Part shown: one piece after another, positions 22,953 through 34,215 of the stretch
How positions within the stretch are numbered: position 1 is the first letter of the stretch
Layout: every line of letters starts with the position of its first letter
DNA from: Eucalyptus grandis
Taxonomy: Eukaryota; Streptophyta; Magnoliopsida; Myrtales; Myrtaceae
Assembly: GCF_016545825.1 (NCBI RefSeq)
Contig: NC_052617.1
Span: 2,738,001 to 2,802,000, forward strand
Direction of reading: 5' to 3'
Length of the DNA stretch: 64,000 bases
The notes under the pieces: generated by a model
Seen by the model: only the letters and a program-made list of their open reading frames with translations
Told to the model about the DNA's origin: nothing
Databases searched by the model: none
Program-made: the position numbers and the translations under genes

Positions 22953-25128
22953 GACTACCTAGGACAAACCTGGGATATTCGTGAAGGTCACTTACCTCTT
23001 GGTAGAAAGAAGTTTTGGAACATCGAGGATGTATTTCAAATATTCATGGAGGATTCTCGCCTCGAGGCTTCTGAAAGGCAACATAAATGTCAGGAGCTCT
23101 TGGGTCTTCAAGGAAACATTACCTGTCAGACATGATTAGAGCAAAAATACATGCAGTAGCCAAAGAAGTAAGTAATTCAACACACTCGGAAGTCCACTGA
23201 AGCTTTTATCCATTCAATCAAGATTTATGCATGATGGTTTTACCATATTTGCACCACCGAACTTCCACTGGGGAGAATCATCGTTTATGACAATTTTCAC
23301 TCATGACATGGATTTTCAAGAATACCAAATGAGAGACTTTCAGTTAGAAAGGACTTTCACTCACTCTCATTAAGAAGGCTATTTTGTCCCAACCGTTAAT
23401 GTGGGATCACAGAATCACTCCATCTTACTTTCATCATGTCAATAAGGGTTCAAGTATTCTCGCAAGCGGTACGACTTTGTCAATCTGAGAGGTCTTTATC
23501 AGGACTGTAATGTAGGCTTGGTCAATGGCTCAACAAAGAGGGACTCTTCGAGTCAAGGGTAATGAAAGAACAATACTTCGCAATCATCTTCGGGTTTACA
23601 AGTCAAGGAACCTACGAAATGAGATAGAAATGGTCCTGCTCGCACTTCTTCGAGCGATGCTTTTAAGCATATGAATTCCTGCGTTAATTTCGGTGCCATA
23701 ATATGAAGAGACTTTGTAAGGAACGTAACGTAGGTTAAGTTCATGGGTTGAGAAGTGAATGGATCATTAGGCTCAAAATGTGTATAGGGGGATGAGAATT
23801 GGTGATCATCTTGGCATTGTCACCGGTCTTCTTTTTCACCATTGGGATTTTCCTCATAGGTACTATAAAAACTTGGCATTTGAGTTCTTTGAGTTCCACT
23901 CCATTGGGAATACACCCTTTTACAATTGATAATCATTTATCTTGACTCTTTCTTTCATTTTCTATGGGCATTGGCATTGCTTTTACCATACACACTGCTT
24001 TTTCATGCCCCTTTTGTTTTTTGTTTTTGTTTTTTTTTTTTTTTTAATAACCACGTAATGCTTTAACATTTGGGTTCTTGAGGAGTTTTCATTTTTTTGT
24101 CGGCACTCGGGATTCTGCTGCTTGAACATTTGCTGTTTGCCTTGCCCCGGTGTGGGGGATGATCACCAATTGGGTTTAATGAAATGAATTTACAAGCTAA
24201 AGGGGCTACGCAATGGATAAATTGTGTTGGATAGAGAAAGAACTGCTCTTCATCATCCTAAGGCACTTAAATTACCGTATGAATTCAATGTAATAGCAAT
24301 ACCTGAAGATTGATGCAAGTGAGAGCAAGAATATTCCTATCAATTTCCTCACCTCATGATGTCGTCTTACCTCCAGCTTGCCCCAATGTGGGGTGGTTCT
24401 TGACATGGGTAATTTAAAAATTATTCACGTGTGTGGGCTCAAAAGGGTTTAAACAATGGATGATCACGTAGTGTTTGGGATAGAGAATGAACGCCTCTCA
24501 TCATTTCGATCATCGTACCTTTCGCGAGAAAACTCTTTACCTTAGAAACATGGAATTTCCGACACTCATCTCACCAGTATATGAGCAAGGGACTGTGTAT
24601 AGGATAAGGCTTGCCTTTCATCATCCTGACATGTCTCATTTAGCATGTTCAATTCATTCCACATCATTCATTAACTTGATCGATGGTGACAATCCTCAGT
24701 GGAATTGGTCATTAAACAGGTAAAACTATCATGAAAAATTCTCCTTTGAAAGGTCACAAGTACTTCATGAACTCATCAGCTTTGAACACAAAGAGTTTGC
24801 AGCTCAAAAATAAAGAAAAAGGATTGGTAATTTTTTTGTGTGTGTGGCAAACTTGTTGCCATTTCCAGGGATCGAACCCTGGTCGTTCTCGGACCCTTTC
24901 ATTCCCCATGCCACCAGGCCGAGGCGCTGGTGGTGTTCTCAGGGCATTTCTTTTTCTATTTAATTGAATTGACACTAGGTCAACACGTCTGATATACCGA
25001 ATCAAATGAATTCGATATGTGTATGGAACAGGGCCTACTTCTCATCTCATTCAATCCATTCCCACACAATTCAACGAAGAAATGAGTACCTTCAATTCAC
25101 AACAAATTCTTTCAAGGGTAATACTTCT
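22953..25128 (-). other. Ogre 3' untranslated region
   Basis: Between the tandem array and the integrase stop. No domain is recognisable on either strand. It contains a SINE- or tRNA-like patch at about 24845-24955. The long untranslated 3' part fits Ogre elements. Confidence 0.7.
24845..24955 (-). mobile_element. Possible tRNA-derived SINE fragment
   Basis: On the minus strand there is a perfect tRNA-type B box, GGGTTCGATCCC (24868-24879), preceded about 40 bp earlier by an A-box-like TGGTGGCATGGGG. The GC-rich patch stands out from its AT-rich surroundings. No convincing cloverleaf, poly(A) tail or target duplication was found, so it could also be an ordinary part of the element. Confidence 0.35.
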
Positions 25129-26577
25129 TCACAAAGATCGAGTTAACAGATTAGAAAACTCACGACCATCCATTTCTATAAGGATTAAGGCACCTCCAGG
25201 GAGTACCCTCTTCACCATATACGGGCTGCTATAATTTGGAGCAAATTTTCCTCCAGGATCAGGAAAAATCGGCAACACCTTTCTTAGAACTAGATCATTC
25301 ACTTTGAAGTGTCTCGGTCGTACCTTCCTATTGAAAGACTTGGCTACTCTTTGTTGATATGTCTGACCATGGCAAAGAGCTTTTAACCTTCTCTCATCAA
25401 TCAGATTCAACTGCTCGAACCTTTGTTGTGTCCATTCTGCCTCGGACAATTCCACTTGGGATAAGACTCTCAAAGAGGGGATTTCTACTTCCACAGGCAA
25501 GATTGCCTCCATGCCATAAACTAAGGAGAAAGGGGTTGCCCCGGTGGATGTTCGGATCGATGTCCGATACGCCATTAGAGCAAAGGGTAACCTATCATGC
25601 CAATCTCGATAATTCTCGACTGTCTTAGCTAGGATCTTCTTAATGTTCTTATTAGCTGCCTCAACAGCTCCATTCATTTGTGGGTGATAAGGTGATGAAT
25701 TCAAATGCTTGATTTTGAACTCATTGAACAACTCATCAACGAACTTATTATTCAAATTTGTCCCATTGTCAGTGACAACTACTTCGGGGACACCATAACG
25801 GGCGATTATGTCACGCCTAATAAACTTCACAACATTTCGGGCCGTGACATTAACATATGATGCGGCTTCAATCCATTTTGAAAAATAGTCTATTGCCACC
25901 AATATGAATCGGTGCCCATTTGAAGTTTTGGGATTTATTGGGCCAATCACATCGATCCCCCACATTGAGAAAGGTCATGGCTCAGATAGCTGGTGCAACT
26001 CCATTGGAGGAACATTTATTTTATCTCCATGAATTTGGCAACGATGGCAACTTCTAACATGCTGTATGCAGTCACTTTCCAGTGCAAGCCAATAGTAACC
26101 TAGTCTCATGATCTTCTTGGCTAACATGTGCCCATTCATGTGTGGGCCGCAAACTCCTTCATGCACCTCTTGCATGATTTGGGTGGCTTCTGCTTCATCT
26201 ACGCATCTCAATAAAATTGAATCGTAAGATTTCTTGTATAAATTCTTACCACTGACGAAGAACTTTGAGGCCATCTTCATTATGTTTTTTCTATCGGCTG
26301 GAGTGCTCCCTTCAGGAAATTCCTGCTTTTGAATATAGTTCATGATGTCGCAATACCATGGCTTCTCATCAAGCTTTTCATTTACGACCATACAATAAGA
26401 AGGTTTGGCTAGAACCTCAATTTTCAAAGGTTCAACTTCTAAACCATCAGTAACTTGCAACATAGATGACAACGTTGCCAAGGCATCGGCGAACTGATTA
26501 TGAGATCTAGACAAGTAGTCAAACGAGATTTCATCGAACTCCTTCACCAACTCTTCGAGGTACTTATGATACGGCGG
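25129..26577 (-). pseudogene. Ogre integrase (zinc finger, catalytic core, C-terminus)
   Basis: Inserts element cDNA into the host genome. From right to left: an H2C2-type zinc-binding module with VHEGVCGPHMNGH and later CHRCQIHGD, then the catalytic core beginning MWGIDVIGP. The D-D-E triad is visible in DVIGP, VTDNGTN and NGAVEAANK, followed by a basic C-terminal domain ending at the stop 25129-25131. One in-frame TGA at 25975-25977 lies in EP-stop-PFSMWG, where related elements have Trp, a single G-to-A change. Otherwise the frame is the same as for the RT domain upstream. No chromodomain is seen, as expected for the Tat lineage. Confidence 0.92.
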
Positions 26578-27186
26578 TAATTTGGCATCCCCGGTCTTCC
26601 ATTCACCTACGATGCAGGAGTATGATCAGTGCAGAATCTCCATATACTTTCAATTTGGCCACTCCCATTTCAATTGCGGCCTGAAGTCCGAGAATACAAG
26701 CTTCGTATTCAGGAATATTAATTTCGCGGCTACTGGGTGGTGTTGTCCGTCTGGAGATATTAATACTACCCCAGTACCAGAACCGGACAAGTTCACAGCT
26801 CCATCAAAGAACATAGACCATACATCTTCATTTATTGCCAAAATACGATCATCCAAAGGACAATCATCATCATTCAAGATTCTAGGATTCTCAGCCAATA
26901 TATCAGCAATTACTCGGCCTTTAACTGATTTTTGTGGCATAAACTGTACGTCGAATTCTGAAATCAAGACCTGCCATTTGGCTAGCTTACCCACCAAAGC
27001 CAGTTGATGAAATAAATACTTGATGGGATCGTTCTCAGTCACGAGAAACGTCTGGTAATGCAAGGTGTACTGTCGCAGTCTATGCAATACTCATACTAAC
27101 GCAGCACAAGTTTTTTCAGCATCAGAATATTTTAGCTCCGAAACAGTGAACTTTTTACTGAGGTAATAAATGACCCGTTCCTTCTA
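26578..27186 (-). pseudogene. Ogre dual RNase H region
   Basis: Degrades the RNA strand during reverse transcription. The first, gypsy-type RNase H follows RT (YYLSKKFT ... ALV-stop-VLHRLRQY ... ADILAENP). A second, plant Tat-type RNase H begins MFFDGAVNLSGSGTG near 26850 with the first catalytic Asp in FDGA. Two RNase H domains in tandem are characteristic of Tat elements. Lesions: TAG at 27184-27186, TGA at 27091-27093 (Trp position), and in the second domain a small deletion/frameshift near 26705 where the EYEACILGL motif moves to another frame, with the frame restored near 26620. Confidence 0.85.
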
Positions 27187-28498
27187 ATCCACGGGATTTT
27201 TTTGAGCTAACATCGCGCCGAGTGACTCACTATGGATTGTGAGGTACAAAATCAAAGGATGCCCCGATAGTGGTGGGACAAGAACTTGTGGATTCATCAA
27301 ATATTGCTTCAGCTTATCGAACGCCTCACGACATTCATCATTCCACTCAACTTGCACGTTTTTCCTCAAGAGTTTGAAGAACGGCTTAGCGGTCTCAGAG
27401 AGTTGGGAAATGAATCGTGCAATGTAATTCAATCTCCCTAGGAGACTCCGGACCTCCTTCACTGTCGACGGAGGTTGCAACTCACATATTGCCTTGGCTT
27501 TAGATGGGTCAATCTCAATCCCTTTACTACTCACAATGAACCCAAGTAATTTTCCTGATGCTGCCCCGAACACGCACTTGGCAGGGTTTAAACGGAGTTT
27601 GCATTCATGGAGCCGATCAAATAACTTCTTGAGGGTTTTGACATGACTTCTCCCAGGTCGGGTTTTTGCAATCATATCATCAACATACACCTCAATTTCT
27701 GCATGCATCATGTTATGGAACAACGTAACCATGGCTCGTTGGTAAGTCGCCCCTGCATTTTTGAGTCCGAAGGGCATGACCTTATAATGAAAGGTTCCAC
27801 ACGGGGTGATAAATGCTGTCTTCTCTTTGTCTTCATCCTTCATTCTTATCTGGTTGTACCCAAAAAAACCATCCATGAAAGAGAATAATTCAAATCCAGC
27901 AGTACTATCCACGAGAACATCGATATGTGGCAATGGGAAGTCGTCATTTGGGCTGGCCTTGTTCAAATCCCGATAATCAACACACACTCGGACTCGACCG
28001 TCTTTCTTCATGACCGGTACTATGTTGGCCACCCATTCAAGATATTGCGAGACTTCGATGAATCCCACTTTGAGAAGTTTCATTACTTCCTCTTCTATCT
28101 TCTTCGACAGCTCCGGTTTAGTCCTTCGAAGCTTCTACTTCTTAGGGTGCACGTCTGGATTAGTGGGTAAACAATGTTCCACAATTGATGGATCTAAACC
28201 TGGCATATCAGCGTATGTCCAAGCAAAGATATCCTAATATTCTTTTAGCAACTGAGTCAGGTGCTTGGCCTCATCTTTGGGAAGATTTGCCCCAATTTTT
28301 ATCTCTTTGGGCTCCTCGGCATCACTCAGGTTGATAGCGACGGTTTGTTCGGAGGTGAGAACTTTGAGTTTTTCATGTTGCTCCCAACTATGTTGCACTT
28401 TAATGGAGTCACCATTTGGATCATCAGGGTCATCACTGTCATCGCTCATTGCATTGGATTGGACCATTTTCACCTCCTTGCCTGCCATAGGATTGCTC
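27187..28498 (-). pseudogene. Ogre reverse transcriptase
   Basis: Copies element RNA into DNA. Motifs in order: VPVMKKDGRVRVCVDYRDLN, FSFMDGFFGYNQI with the first catalytic Asp, MPFGLKNAGATYQR, EVYVDDMIAK with the YVDD catalytic pair, and the thumb region to LGRLNYIARF. The exon opens at 28498 after the intron acceptor with an acidic segment (SDDSDDPDD). Two in-frame TAG codons interrupt it at 28234-28236 (after LLKEY) and 28135-28137 (after HPKK); both sit where relatives commonly have Gln, consistent with C-to-T change. The frame is identical to that of integrase. Confidence 0.93.
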
Positions 28499-28964
28499 CT
28501 GAAACATAAAATGGATAGTTCAGAAAGACAAACATGGCTAAACAACATGGATTTCTTATCTATTTTCTGATTTTTCTTTTTTCGATTTTTTTTTTCAAAT
28601 TTTTATTTTATCTTTAAAAAAATTTGGCAAAACATTTTGGAAAAGCTTTTTGTCACGAGAAAGCATGATGAAGCCCAGGCCTCAGAATTCTCCTTGGATT
28701 TTTCTTTTCTTTCATTGGTTGGATATCATCAACGGGCTGGTTTGGTATACCCCATCATGCCCTCAAAATAAAACTTGTAATTGTAATTGATATTCATCAA
28801 CCAAATTACATTTATTGGATTGAAAAGTACGATAATCAAACCCTAGCAAACATCCATTCCTGACAAACGATATGCAAAATACGATAAGCAAACCCTAAAA
28901 AACATCAAATCCTAAAAACGATAAGATTCCCACGCAGGGGAGTGCGGAAAAGTAAATGTGTTAC
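28499..28964 (-). other. Putative spliceosomal intron between Ogre protease and RT
   Basis: On the minus strand the protease frame ends CAAGA|GTAACA and the pol frame opens TTTCAG|GAGC. Removing 28964-28499 (466 bp) removes the TAA at 28963-28961, joins the two coding frames (frame shift of one position) and creates a Glu codon at the junction. The segment is AT-rich with a pyrimidine-rich end (ATTTTATGTTTCAG). Ogre elements in legumes are known to carry such an intron; splicing here is predicted, not shown. Confidence 0.75.
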
Positions 28965-30239
28965 TCTTGTGGGCCAGCACCCATTTCCTCCGATGGTTCT
29001 TCGTCAATGGCACCTATAAGGAGATCATCGAATAGGCTCGTGATCCCTTCCATCCCATTATCTGGATCCTCTGTCTTTGAAGTTGTCGGGTCATCCATGC
29101 TACTCCATCCATCGGGCACGATACCTCGGGTGGCGATCACTCCTCCTTCATCATGCATCATTCTAGCAGGGCCGGGGAATGTCTCGCGGATATCAAGGAG
29201 TAATGAGTTTTTCTTCTCTTGTTCATGTCCTCCACATTTTCCATGGTACCCTAATCCGGCGGAACGAGACCTTCGAGGGGCTTCAATAGGATTCCGGATA
29301 CCCTGCTCTTTTTTACCAAGTCCACGGCCAGGAATAAAGCCATTTCCAACCATCACTCTTGCTACCATAACTGCTGCATTCGACACGTCAAGGATGGGTG
29401 CTGTCAATCCTCGAGATGCATGAATAGTGGATACAAGCTCGAACGATTGGTAACTTGACTCCTCCCTACGTTCCGGCTCGACATAGGGGATAGCCATCTC
29501 ATGATAGATCCGATGATCCTCCTCGCCATGAACAATGACTAGCTTTCCTTTGACAACAAATCTCACGCTTTGGTGGAGACTTGATGGCACAGCCCCAGCA
29601 GTATGAATATAAGGACGACCTAATAGGAAATTGAATGCTGTAGGAATGTCCATCACCTGGAAAAGGATGTTGAACATCACCGGTCCTATTTGCAGTTCAA
29701 GGTGGGTCTCCCCTATCACCTCCTTTCTTGTACTATCAAAAGCTCGGACGGAGGTCTTTACAGTATTTATTTTTGAAGGATCTATTTTAAGGCGGTGAAG
29801 AGTCGCCAATGGACAAATATTCAAGGCAGACCCATTATCAATGAGTACTCGAGCCACATGGGAAGCTAGCACTTGACGGATATATATAACGCCTTAGTAT
29901 GTCCCCTCCCCTCAAGAGGGAATTCTTCATCAGAAAAGGCTATTAAATCCTTAAGAAGAATCGACCCTACAAATTCCTCCAACCTGTTTACCTCGATCGT
30001 CTCTGGTACACGAACTTCGCTCAAAACCTTCATTAAAGACTTTTGATGTGTGGGAGACGTTTGCAAGAGTTCAAGTAAAGAGATTTGAGCGGGCAATTTC
30101 CGCAACTGGTCGACCACGTTATACTCACTTGCTTTGATTATAGCCAGAAATTCTTTAGCCTCTTCATCAGTAATTGGCTTTGCAGGTTGGGTATTAGCTT
30201 GAGCATAGGTCCGTCCGGACCTTGTAATCGTGTCAACAT
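28965..30239 (-). pseudogene. Ogre protease with G-patch
   Basis: Aspartic protease that processes the Gag-Pol polyprotein. The active-site motif VLIDNGSALN lies at about 29850-29821, followed by LGRPYIH. A G-patch-like segment, GNGFIPGRGLGKK with a later GLGY, follows at residues ~175-215 of the main open stretch; Ogre-type elements typically carry this. Upstream, 30117-29866 supplies the VVDQLRKLPAQISLLELL segment. Two 1-base frame breaks are visible: near 30250, between gag and this region, and near 29874, just before the active-site stretch. The distal end ends at the predicted splice donor. Confidence 0.85.
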
Positions 30240-32033
30240 CTAGCTCGTATGACCGGGAACCGCTTTGTTATCCGTGTACTCATACAGCTGGGGCATCTCA
30301 ATAATTATTTCTTCATTAGTTGAAGGTACTTCCACTATCAGTCCTTCATGGTCGGAGGCGTCCTCAAGTGGGGGCATGTCCTCGATCAATGGGTCTGGTT
30401 CACTCTTTTCAGCACTTAGCTTAGCAAATTCTTTCTCCCAATCAATGACGATTTCGGAGATAGTTGACACTATTCCAGCTTGGTCAGCATACACGATCAC
30501 GCCAGCCTTAACCATCTCTTGAACCCTTTCCTTCATGGTAGGCAAGGGAGGATTCTCATCTGTCGGATAGTAACCAACTCTAACTAATCCGCTATAGATA
30601 TCTTTGACAGACACCTTCAAGTTCATCTTCTTGCCAGCATTGAATTCAAAGATTGCATTCACGTTTCCCTCATGCTCCGGCAACGGATTCTTCTTGACAT
30701 TCGGTTGGGTGGTGCGGAAAGAAAATGCCTTAGTATCCAACAAATTTTGGATCTTGTGCTTCAAAGTCAAACATTCATCAGTTGAATGGCCGACCTCTCC
30801 CATATGATACTCACATCTTTTGGAGGGATCATAGTTGGAGAATTTTTTAGCATTGAGCCGCTTTGGTTCTTGGGAGATCAATCCCTTCTTTTGGAGTATC
30901 GGCAGGACCTGAGATAGAGGGCCAGGAAGAGGAGAGAATTGCCTTTTGGTGAATTGCCGCGGTGCAGGCACTCGGTCTCCATCTTGCTGATTCCCAGGGA
31001 CACGAACCATCTGAGGCTTACTAGGGGTTGGTTGCGCATATGCAACATTGATTTCAGTGGTCGGTTCTTTGTCTTTCTTCATGGTGAACCTTTTGCCTTG
31101 ATGAGTCGGTTCATTGAACCATCCATCCCTTAGCCCCATTTCGATCTGTTCACCCACTGGGATAAGTTGGTTGAAGTTCTCAACGTATGTGCTAGCCATC
31201 CGGTTACGGAACTCATACGGGAGAGTCTTGACGAACAACTTCATTAACTCCTTGTTTGTAGGCTCAGGAGTTATTTGAGCTGCCAAGTTTCGCCACCTTA
31301 CAGCATACTACTTAAATGACTCACTTTTCTTCTTCTTCATCCGATCAAGATCCTCTCGAGAAGGTGCAATGTCCATGTTGAACTTATACTGCTTTAGGAA
31401 AGCGTCAGCCACATCATTCCAGGTGTCGAGAAGGTTTACATTTTTCATTATGTACCAATTGAGTGCGGGCCCAGTCAAGCTTGCATGAAACGATTGGATC
31501 ATGAGCGGCTCGTTCTTGACGTATTGGGCCATGCGTACGTGGTACATCTGCAAATGAGCCTTTGGGCAGGAAGTACCATCGTATTTCTCGAACTCCGGCA
31601 TCTTAAACTTCTTTGGCACTTTGACTTTCTCATAAACCGACAAGTCGAACGGGAGTGAATTCCGCGACTCTTGCAATTGTTTTAGTTTCTCTTCAAGTTT
31701 GGCGAAGCGTTCATCTTGCTCCGCCTTAGGGACATTGTCGGGCTTAGTCTTTTCGGCTGTGATGAACAGTGGGTCATCCTCCAGCTCAGGCATGTCGTCA
31801 TCACCCATTTGGGCCTTGTTCGTCTGCTTTGGGACTACTATCTCAGGGAGAGTGGATGCAAGAGTCTGATTCACTTGAAGGGATTGCATTTGATCTGTCA
31901 TAAGTTGCATAGAGGTGAGCAACTGCTGGAGTTGGTTTTCCATAGCGGTCATACGATCACGCATTTCGGTTTGGTCGGCCATTTTTGCTCTTGATCGTGT
32001 AATGATAGGCGAACGTGGAGGATCCGTTATCAC
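30240..32033 (-). pseudogene. Ogre gag
   Basis: Structural protein forming the virus-like particle. The N-terminal ~60 residues form a heptad-rich coiled coil (MTAMENQLQQLLTSMQLM). The retrotransposon gag domain follows (EKYDGTSCPKAHLQ ... SLTGPALNWY), and a zinc-knuckle variant CEYHMGEVGHSTDEC lies near 30815-30771. One in-frame TAG at 31308-31310 splits the frame after KSESFK; the downstream part continues in the same frame (YAVRWRNLAAQ). The frame closes at 30240-30242, after an apparent 1-base frameshift near 30250. The start at 32033 was chosen as the first ATG ahead of the coiled coil. Confidence 0.88.
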
Positions 32034-32218
32034 CTAATTTGAAAAAAGGAATACACATAAGCATTTCGTATAAAACATGCCGGTCCATGACGAAAGTCTA
32101 ACTGCTTTTATTTATGAAATTGTTTGACATTGACAAGGCAAAAAACTAATCAAGTAAAAAGACTCAACTTCCTAAATATTAAGCTTAAAGTAAAAAGACT
32201 AAATAGATTCAAGCCACT

Positions 32219-33541
32219 TTATTTGGCCCGATCTATAAACAATCGGGAAGCCAACGCTTGACGTAATTGCCTCTTCTCCTTAGCGTCCTTCTTAACTTGC
32301 TTCTCAAGTTCTTCAATCTTCCTTTTGTGACGATTAAGCTCTGCTTGTTGAGTGGGCTTTTCAATCACATCTGGCACTTTTGGGAGAAACTTAGTCGGGA
32401 TCTTGTGCTGACGGATGTACCGAGCCGTGGCATAGTAAATCTTTTCCTTCCCCTCAAGCTCATCTTCAGGCAAGCTCAATTTTTGTTCGTGACATGCGAG
32501 CCGAGCTTGTTTGATATAGCGAAGCTGCTTTTTGTGATCATCATCCTTGGCAGTGAATCGGACTTGGAACAAACTCAGCTTAAGAGGGGGCGATAGATCC
32601 TGCACCACTCGATATTGACGGGCCACTCGAAGTGGGTAGTAGGAAGTGGCACCAGTAATCCCCAATAGCGGGATCGGCTCATTATCGCCATGAGAGAAAC
32701 GTGCCTTGGAGACTTGGAACCATTTAGCATGCCATAGGAAAATCTTGGTATTCAGATTTTAAAATAATTTGACCCATTTTGAGAAAGAAAGATTTGGAGT
32801 TCGATCTTGATGATTTTTGAACACCTCGATGGGATGATGGGAATCAGTGAGATTAATAATTTTCATGCGAATATCGATCCTACTCATATGAGAAAAGAAC
32901 CAGATTTGTAAAAGCTCAATTGGCGCACGAAAAGTTTTATCTTCATTTTCCTTAAATCGGGTGAGTGACAAGAATGTTTCAGCTAAAATAGTGTTGACAA
33001 AACTAATCCCGGCACATACTTGTTTGACCACCCATGTGACAGAAGGATTAATGGCGCCTTTACGAAGAGGAAAAACAATAAACCCGAAGAAGGCTAGAAG
33101 GAAAATCTTACTTTTTAAAAGAGTGTCAGCATTAACAAAACTTTGATCTAGGAAGGAGAACGAACATGCATGACAATTATCTTTTAACACTCTTTTTATT
33201 TGATTCTTATCCATCCTAAGAAAGTCAGACAAGATTGATTCAGGTTCTAATCCAAGGGGTGGGTTTATTAATTCCAATTCCAAAGGTTTTCCTATGGCAA
33301 TGCTATATTCTTCCAGAGTCGGAGTCAACTCGTGCTTACCAAATATGAATGTTGATGTTTGGGGACACCAGAAATGAGCAAGTGCTTGCATGACGCCACT
33401 TTGGATATCGATGTCGAGGAGGGGAACAAGGCGACCAAGTCTGTTTTCCACATAGCTTTGACCATCGGAGCCAAGACGATCCCACCATGATTTGAGTTCA
33501 TACTTTGGTGCAGGCACGAATCGAATGTCGGACCTTCCCAT
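32219..33541 (-). pseudogene. Ogre ORF1 (DUF7745 / plant-mobile-domain-like)
   Basis: Separate frame upstream of gag, 441 codons including one in-frame TAA at 32759-32761. The N-terminus reads MGRSDIRFVPAP, with a conserved-looking SWWDRLGSDGQSYVENRLG and the segment FGKHELTPTLEEYSIAIGKP. This resembles the uncharacterised DUF7745 proteins related to the plant mobile domain (from memory, not searched). The C-terminal third is a charged coiled coil (RHKRKIEELEKQVKKDAKEK). Extra ORF1 genes before gag are typical of Ogre elements; their role is unknown. Apart from the single stop the frame is continuous. Confidence 0.75.
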
Positions 33542-34195
33542 TGTTTATAGACCAAGACTCGACCAACCTAATGTCATGGACCGACCAAAGACATAATAAG
33601 GGAAGTAAATTGCAAGAGTAAAAGGACAGAAAACTTACTTTTCCAGACGATTAAAAACAACCACATAGACAAGCGCATGAGATGTGGGGTTCGATTTCTA
33701 CTTTAGACAGGCTTAGCAAAGTGGAGTTAAAAGGGTGGGATGACTAGTCGCAGCCTCACGTACCAAGTCAAGTCATCTTAACTCCGGCTCAGTCAAAAGG
33801 AATGTCCTATAATCACGCAGTCTCGCGGATATGGACAAACACAGTCGACACCATGAAAAACTTTCGAGGAAGAGAATGTCAACCTCTACATAGCAGTCTC
33901 ACTTTTGAGGAAGTGTCCTTCTCAACACCATCTTAAAAATCCTATCACAGCCTAGGTCCAGCAGCAGGTTGTGTGTGCAATAGTGTCGTGTAAATGCATA
34001 GGCATGCATACATTCCTACACCTCCCTACAAAACAAAGGTTAGCAAACACTTCCCCTTATACCTCACATCCTGCAAGAACATTTAACACCTTAAATATTA
34101 GGGACGTACCTGGGATCATTGCTGCCAAACAAAAATAATTTTGTTTTGAAAAGAGAAAACTGGCCTAAGTCCACTAAAAGTCTTAAATCAAAGTT
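33542..34195 (-). other. Ogre 5' leader
   Basis: Untranslated stretch between primer site and ORF1. No open frame or motif of note. Packaging and dimerisation signals would be expected here but cannot be identified by eye. Confidence 0.6.
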
Positions 34196-34212
34196 CCCCA
34201 GCGGAGTCGCCA
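34196..34212 (-). other. Ogre primer binding site (tRNA-Arg type)
   Basis: Reverse strand TGGCGACTCCGCTGGGG, three bases inside the 5' LTR. From memory, this TGGCGACTCC type is used by Ogre/Tat elements and is complementary to the 3' end of tRNA-Arg. Confidence 0.85.
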
Positions 34213-34215
34213 AGC

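Noticed and set aside
22172..23135. Two 113-codon frames with repeated RFEIPRSRLR and SFETSRSRLR
   Set aside because: They are products of the 180-bp tandem array, whose length is a multiple of three; they run antisense to the element.
24860..24955. Functional tRNA gene on the minus strand
   Set aside because: A perfect B box is present but the acceptor and anticodon stems do not form; at most a SINE fragment.
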